64,000 nt of DNA, taken from positions 1 through 64,000 of the forward strand of contig CACNYF010000001.1 in NCBI GenBank assembly GCA_902624535.1, written 5' to 3'. The notes under the pieces are model-generated. The model saw nothing but the letters and a program-made list of their open reading frames with translations. It was not told the origin of the DNA and made no database searches. The position numbers and the translations under genes were made by a program. The stretch is from an uncultured Pelagibacteraceae bacterium. GTDB lineage: Bacteria > Pseudomonadota > Alphaproteobacteria > Pelagibacterales > Pelagibacteraceae. Positions 62,241-64,000 of the stretch are shown here, in pieces; position 1 is the stretch's first letter; each line of letters starts with the position of its first letter.

Positions 62241-62939
62241 ATGCATATATTATTAACCAGACCATTAGATGATAGCAGAGAATTAATTTTAAAATTTACT
62301 TCGATGAAACATAAAGTTTCTCATTTACCACTATTACAAATAAAAAAAATAGAAACACAAGAAATAGATTTTAGCCAATTCAAAGGCTTCATTTTCACGA
62401 GCGCTAATTCTTTAAAAAATCTCAATATTTCAAAAATAGATAAAAAAATAATTTGTTTTTGTGTTGGTCTTGCAACAGAAAGAAAGGCAAAAGAATTAGG
62501 CTTTCAAAATATTTTCTGCGCCGAAGGTAACGTAAATAATCTTAAAGAAATAATTTTACAAAACTTTGACCCAAAGATTGGAACAATGGCCTACATTAGC
62601 GGAGAAATTGTTTCTTATAATCTTGATGAAGACTTAATTTCAGAAAACTATATTATCAAGAGAATTATAAATTATACTGCAATACCAAATGAAAATTTAA
62701 GTGACGATTTTTTAAAAGATATTAAATCTTCTGTGCCAGAAATTGTTTACATATATTCTGAAAATAGTGCGAAGACATTTTTTACGTTAATAAAAAAATA
62801 TAATTTAGATAATATTTGGATGGAAACTAACCTAATGTGTATGGGCGAAAAAGCATCATCAGTATTGAATGATATAAAATGGAAAAAAATTTTTCTTTTT
62901 AACCCTGGTGAAGAGGAGTTTTTGCTATATAAAATTTAA
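62241..62939 (+). CDS. hemD: Uroporphyrinogen-III synthase
   Basis: HemD cyclises hydroxymethylbilane to uroporphyrinogen III. This family is poorly conserved; the 232 residues show ILLTRPLDDSRELILKF at the N-terminus, GFIFTSANSLKNL (FTSxNxV-type motif), FCVGLATERKAKELGF, AYISGEIVSYNLDEDL and IYSENSAKTFF (YFTSPS.A.F-like). Context right after hemC supports it. The mscS gene starts 2 bp after its stop; alphaproteobacteria often have a mitofilin-like gene there, absent here. Confidence 0.9.
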   Translation: MHILLTRPLDDSRELILKFTSMKHKVSHLPLLQIKKIETQEIDFSQFKGFIFTSANSLKNLNISKIDKKIICFCVGLATERKAKELGFQNIFCAEGNVNNLKEIILQNFDPKIGTMAYISGEIVSYNLDEDLISENYIIKRIINYTAIPNENLSDDFLKDIKSSVPEIVYIYSENSAKTFFTLIKKYNLDNIWMETNLMCMGEKASSVLNDIKWKKIFLFNPGEEEFLLYKI

Positions 62940-62941
62940 AA

Positions 62942-64000
62942 ATGGACGTTTTAAATAAACTAAATGACTTATTTTTTTCTGTTTGGAAGCAGGGAATCCT
63001 TGGGGTAGATTTCTTTCAGATAATAGTCGGTCTTGGAATATTTGTATTATTTTTAATATTTAGAGGTCTAATCAGCAAACTTGTAATAAAAAAATTAGAA
63101 TTAATTTCAAAAAGAACAACCAATAAATTAGATGATACTTTTGTAAAATCTATGGAAGGTCCTGCAAGGTTTCTTCCAATTGTTCTTGGTATATTTTTTG
63201 CTAGTTACTATATGTCATTTGATAATGAGACTAGGGGTTTCATAGATAACGTTAACAGAACTCTAATAACAATTTTAATATTTTGGATAATACATCAGAT
63301 AATTGAGCCTATATCATATATTCTAAGTGGATTAGATAAAGTCCTGACAAAAGAATTAATAGGCTGGATTATAAAGTCTCTTAAAATTTTAATTTTTATT
63401 TTAGGTGCAGCAGCTGTTCTAGAGTTATGGGGGATTAAAATTGGACCAATAATTGCGGGATTAGGTTTATTTGGAGTAGCAGTAGCATTAGGTGCTCAGG
63501 ATTTATTTAAAAATTTAATCTCCGGAATTTTAGTTTTAGTTGAAAAAAGATTTAGAATTGGTGATTGGATTAAAGTTGAGGGAGTTATCGAAGGGGTTGT
63601 TGAGAACATTGGATTTAGATCAACTGTTATAAGAAAATTTGATAAATCACTGGCAATTATTCCTAATTTTCAATTTGCAGAAAATGCAGTGATTAATAAT
63701 ACAAGAAAGACTAACTGGGCTATTAGTTGGATAATAACTCTTCAATATGACACTACAATTGATCAATTGAAAACAATAAGAGACGAAATTGAAGATCACA
63801 TAAATAAAGGAGATGATTATGACCAATCCGTAGGAGTCGCTGTTAGAATAGATAAATTTTCAGATAGCTCGATTGATATGTTTGTTAGATGTTTTACAAA
63901 AACAAATAGTTGGACTAATTATTTACAAGTAAAAGAAAATTTGGCAATTGAAATTAAAAAAATTGTTGAGGGTAAGGGAGCTGCTTTTGCTTTCCCGAGT
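62942..64000 (+). CDS. MscS-family mechanosensitive channel (3' end cut by window edge)
   Basis: This small-conductance mechanosensitive channel relieves osmotic downshock. 353 codons are visible, read by hand from ATG 62942. They encode a periplasmic/TM region with spans near 22-42, 77-95 and 110-130, and the pore helix IGPIIAGLGLFGVAVALGAQ (about 166-185), whose Gly/Ala pattern is the MscS signature. LFKNLISGILVLVEKRFRIGDWIKV (in parts NLISGILVLVEKRFRIGD) and the beta domain with FRSTVIRKFDKSLAIIPN follow. The C-terminus lies outside the window. It follows hemD by 2 bp. Confidence 0.93.
   Translation, partial: MDVLNKLNDLFFSVWKQGILGVDFFQIIVGLGIFVLFLIFRGLISKLVIKKLELISKRTTNKLDDTFVKSMEGPARFLPIVLGIFFASYYMSFDNETRGFIDNVNRTLITILIFWIIHQIIEPISYILSGLDKVLTKELIGWIIKSLKILIFILGAAAVLELWGIKIGPIIAGLGLFGVAVALGAQDLFKNLISGILVLVEKRFRIGDWIKVEGVIEGVVENIGFRSTVIRKFDKSLAIIPNFQFAENAVINNTRKTNWAISWIITLQYDTTIDQLKTIRDEIEDHINKGDDYDQSVGVAVRIDKFSDSSIDMFVRCFTKTNSWTNYLQVKENLAIEIKKIVEGKGAAFAFPS

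Noticed and set aside
1-64000. CRISPR arrays, insertion sequences, prophage or integrative elements
   Set aside because: No regularly spaced repeats, transposase, integrase or phage-like genes were seen; the region is core chromosome.

Overview
The window is a gene-dense, very AT-rich stretch (by eye roughly 30% GC) with intergenic gaps of 0-50 bp, many 1-8 bp start/stop overlaps, a tRNA with encoded CCA, and alphaproteobacterial gene orders. The gene content (DUF3576 lipoprotein, TRAP and SSF/DUF4212 uptake systems, lysine-rich proteins, minimal regulation) fits a SAR11 / Candidatus Pelagibacter-type marine alphaproteobacterium. No insertion sequence, prophage, CRISPR array or integrase was seen, and no gene-free stretch exceeds 300 bp. 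The longest gaps are 25055-25336 (probable oriC, 282 bp) and 9962-10177 (porin and lipoprotein leaders, 216 bp).

Layout. 1-4250: rdgB (cut at the left edge) divergent from grpE-dnaK-dnaJ. 4278-6638: dapB, nth and a PfkB-family kinase. 6628-8987: a 38-codon ArfA-like ribosome-rescue peptide, a degenerate response regulator, a YkuD L,D-transpeptidase, a YggS-type PLP protein and a ThiE-like protein, closed by a strong bidirectional terminator. 9038-10702: major porin and DUF3576 lipoprotein. 10751-14719: leuS-lptE-holA. 14716-25054 (almost all minus strand): parB-parA-rsmG-mnmG, mnmE, rho, hemG-hemH-hemE, interrupted by one plus-strand sulfotransferase. 25055-25336: probable replication origin. 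25337-29515 (plus): ppsR-maf-aroE-SDR-coaE-dnaQ. 29508-33267: secB, fxsA, timA, smr, hslVU. 33358-39936: his operon (hisB, H, A, F, E) interleaved with envelope genes. 39937-42742: TRAP transporter. 42833-43805: two tandem type IV pilin-like genes. 43859-49142: HIT, GNAT, lolA, ftsK, ubiH-like and LON-domain genes. 49265: tRNA-Gly(GCC). 49356-53899: PCD, purH, heparinase-like, rpe and a membrane protein. 53945-58799: SSF/DUF4212 transporter, an unknown gene, acs. 58814-64000: EVE protein, second sulfotransferase, tsaD, hemC-hemD, and mscS (cut at the right edge).

How it fits together. The hemE | gap | ppsR junction is the classic alphaproteobacterial origin neighbourhood. Genes run away from it on both sides, the gap holds several near-DnaA boxes, and two parS-like palindromes lie about 8 kb away in rsmG and mnmG next to parAB. 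Two heat-shock loci, grpE-dnaK-dnaJ and hslVU, carry matching sigma-32-type promoters (CTKGAA-N16-CCATMTA) that place the predicted transcription start at the start codon. Heme genes cluster at both ends (hemGHE near the origin, hemCD near tsaD). Acetyl-CoA synthetase sits near an SSF/DUF4212 symporter, suggesting uptake and activation of acetate or a similar small acid.

Best candidates for new biology: the ArfA-like peptide at 6628-6744, the leaderless-type heat-shock promoters with a 16-bp palindrome inside the grpE promoter, the his operon interleaved with a secreted lyase-like protein, a SHOCT protein and two unlisted micro-ORFs, and the lysine-rich tail on Acs.
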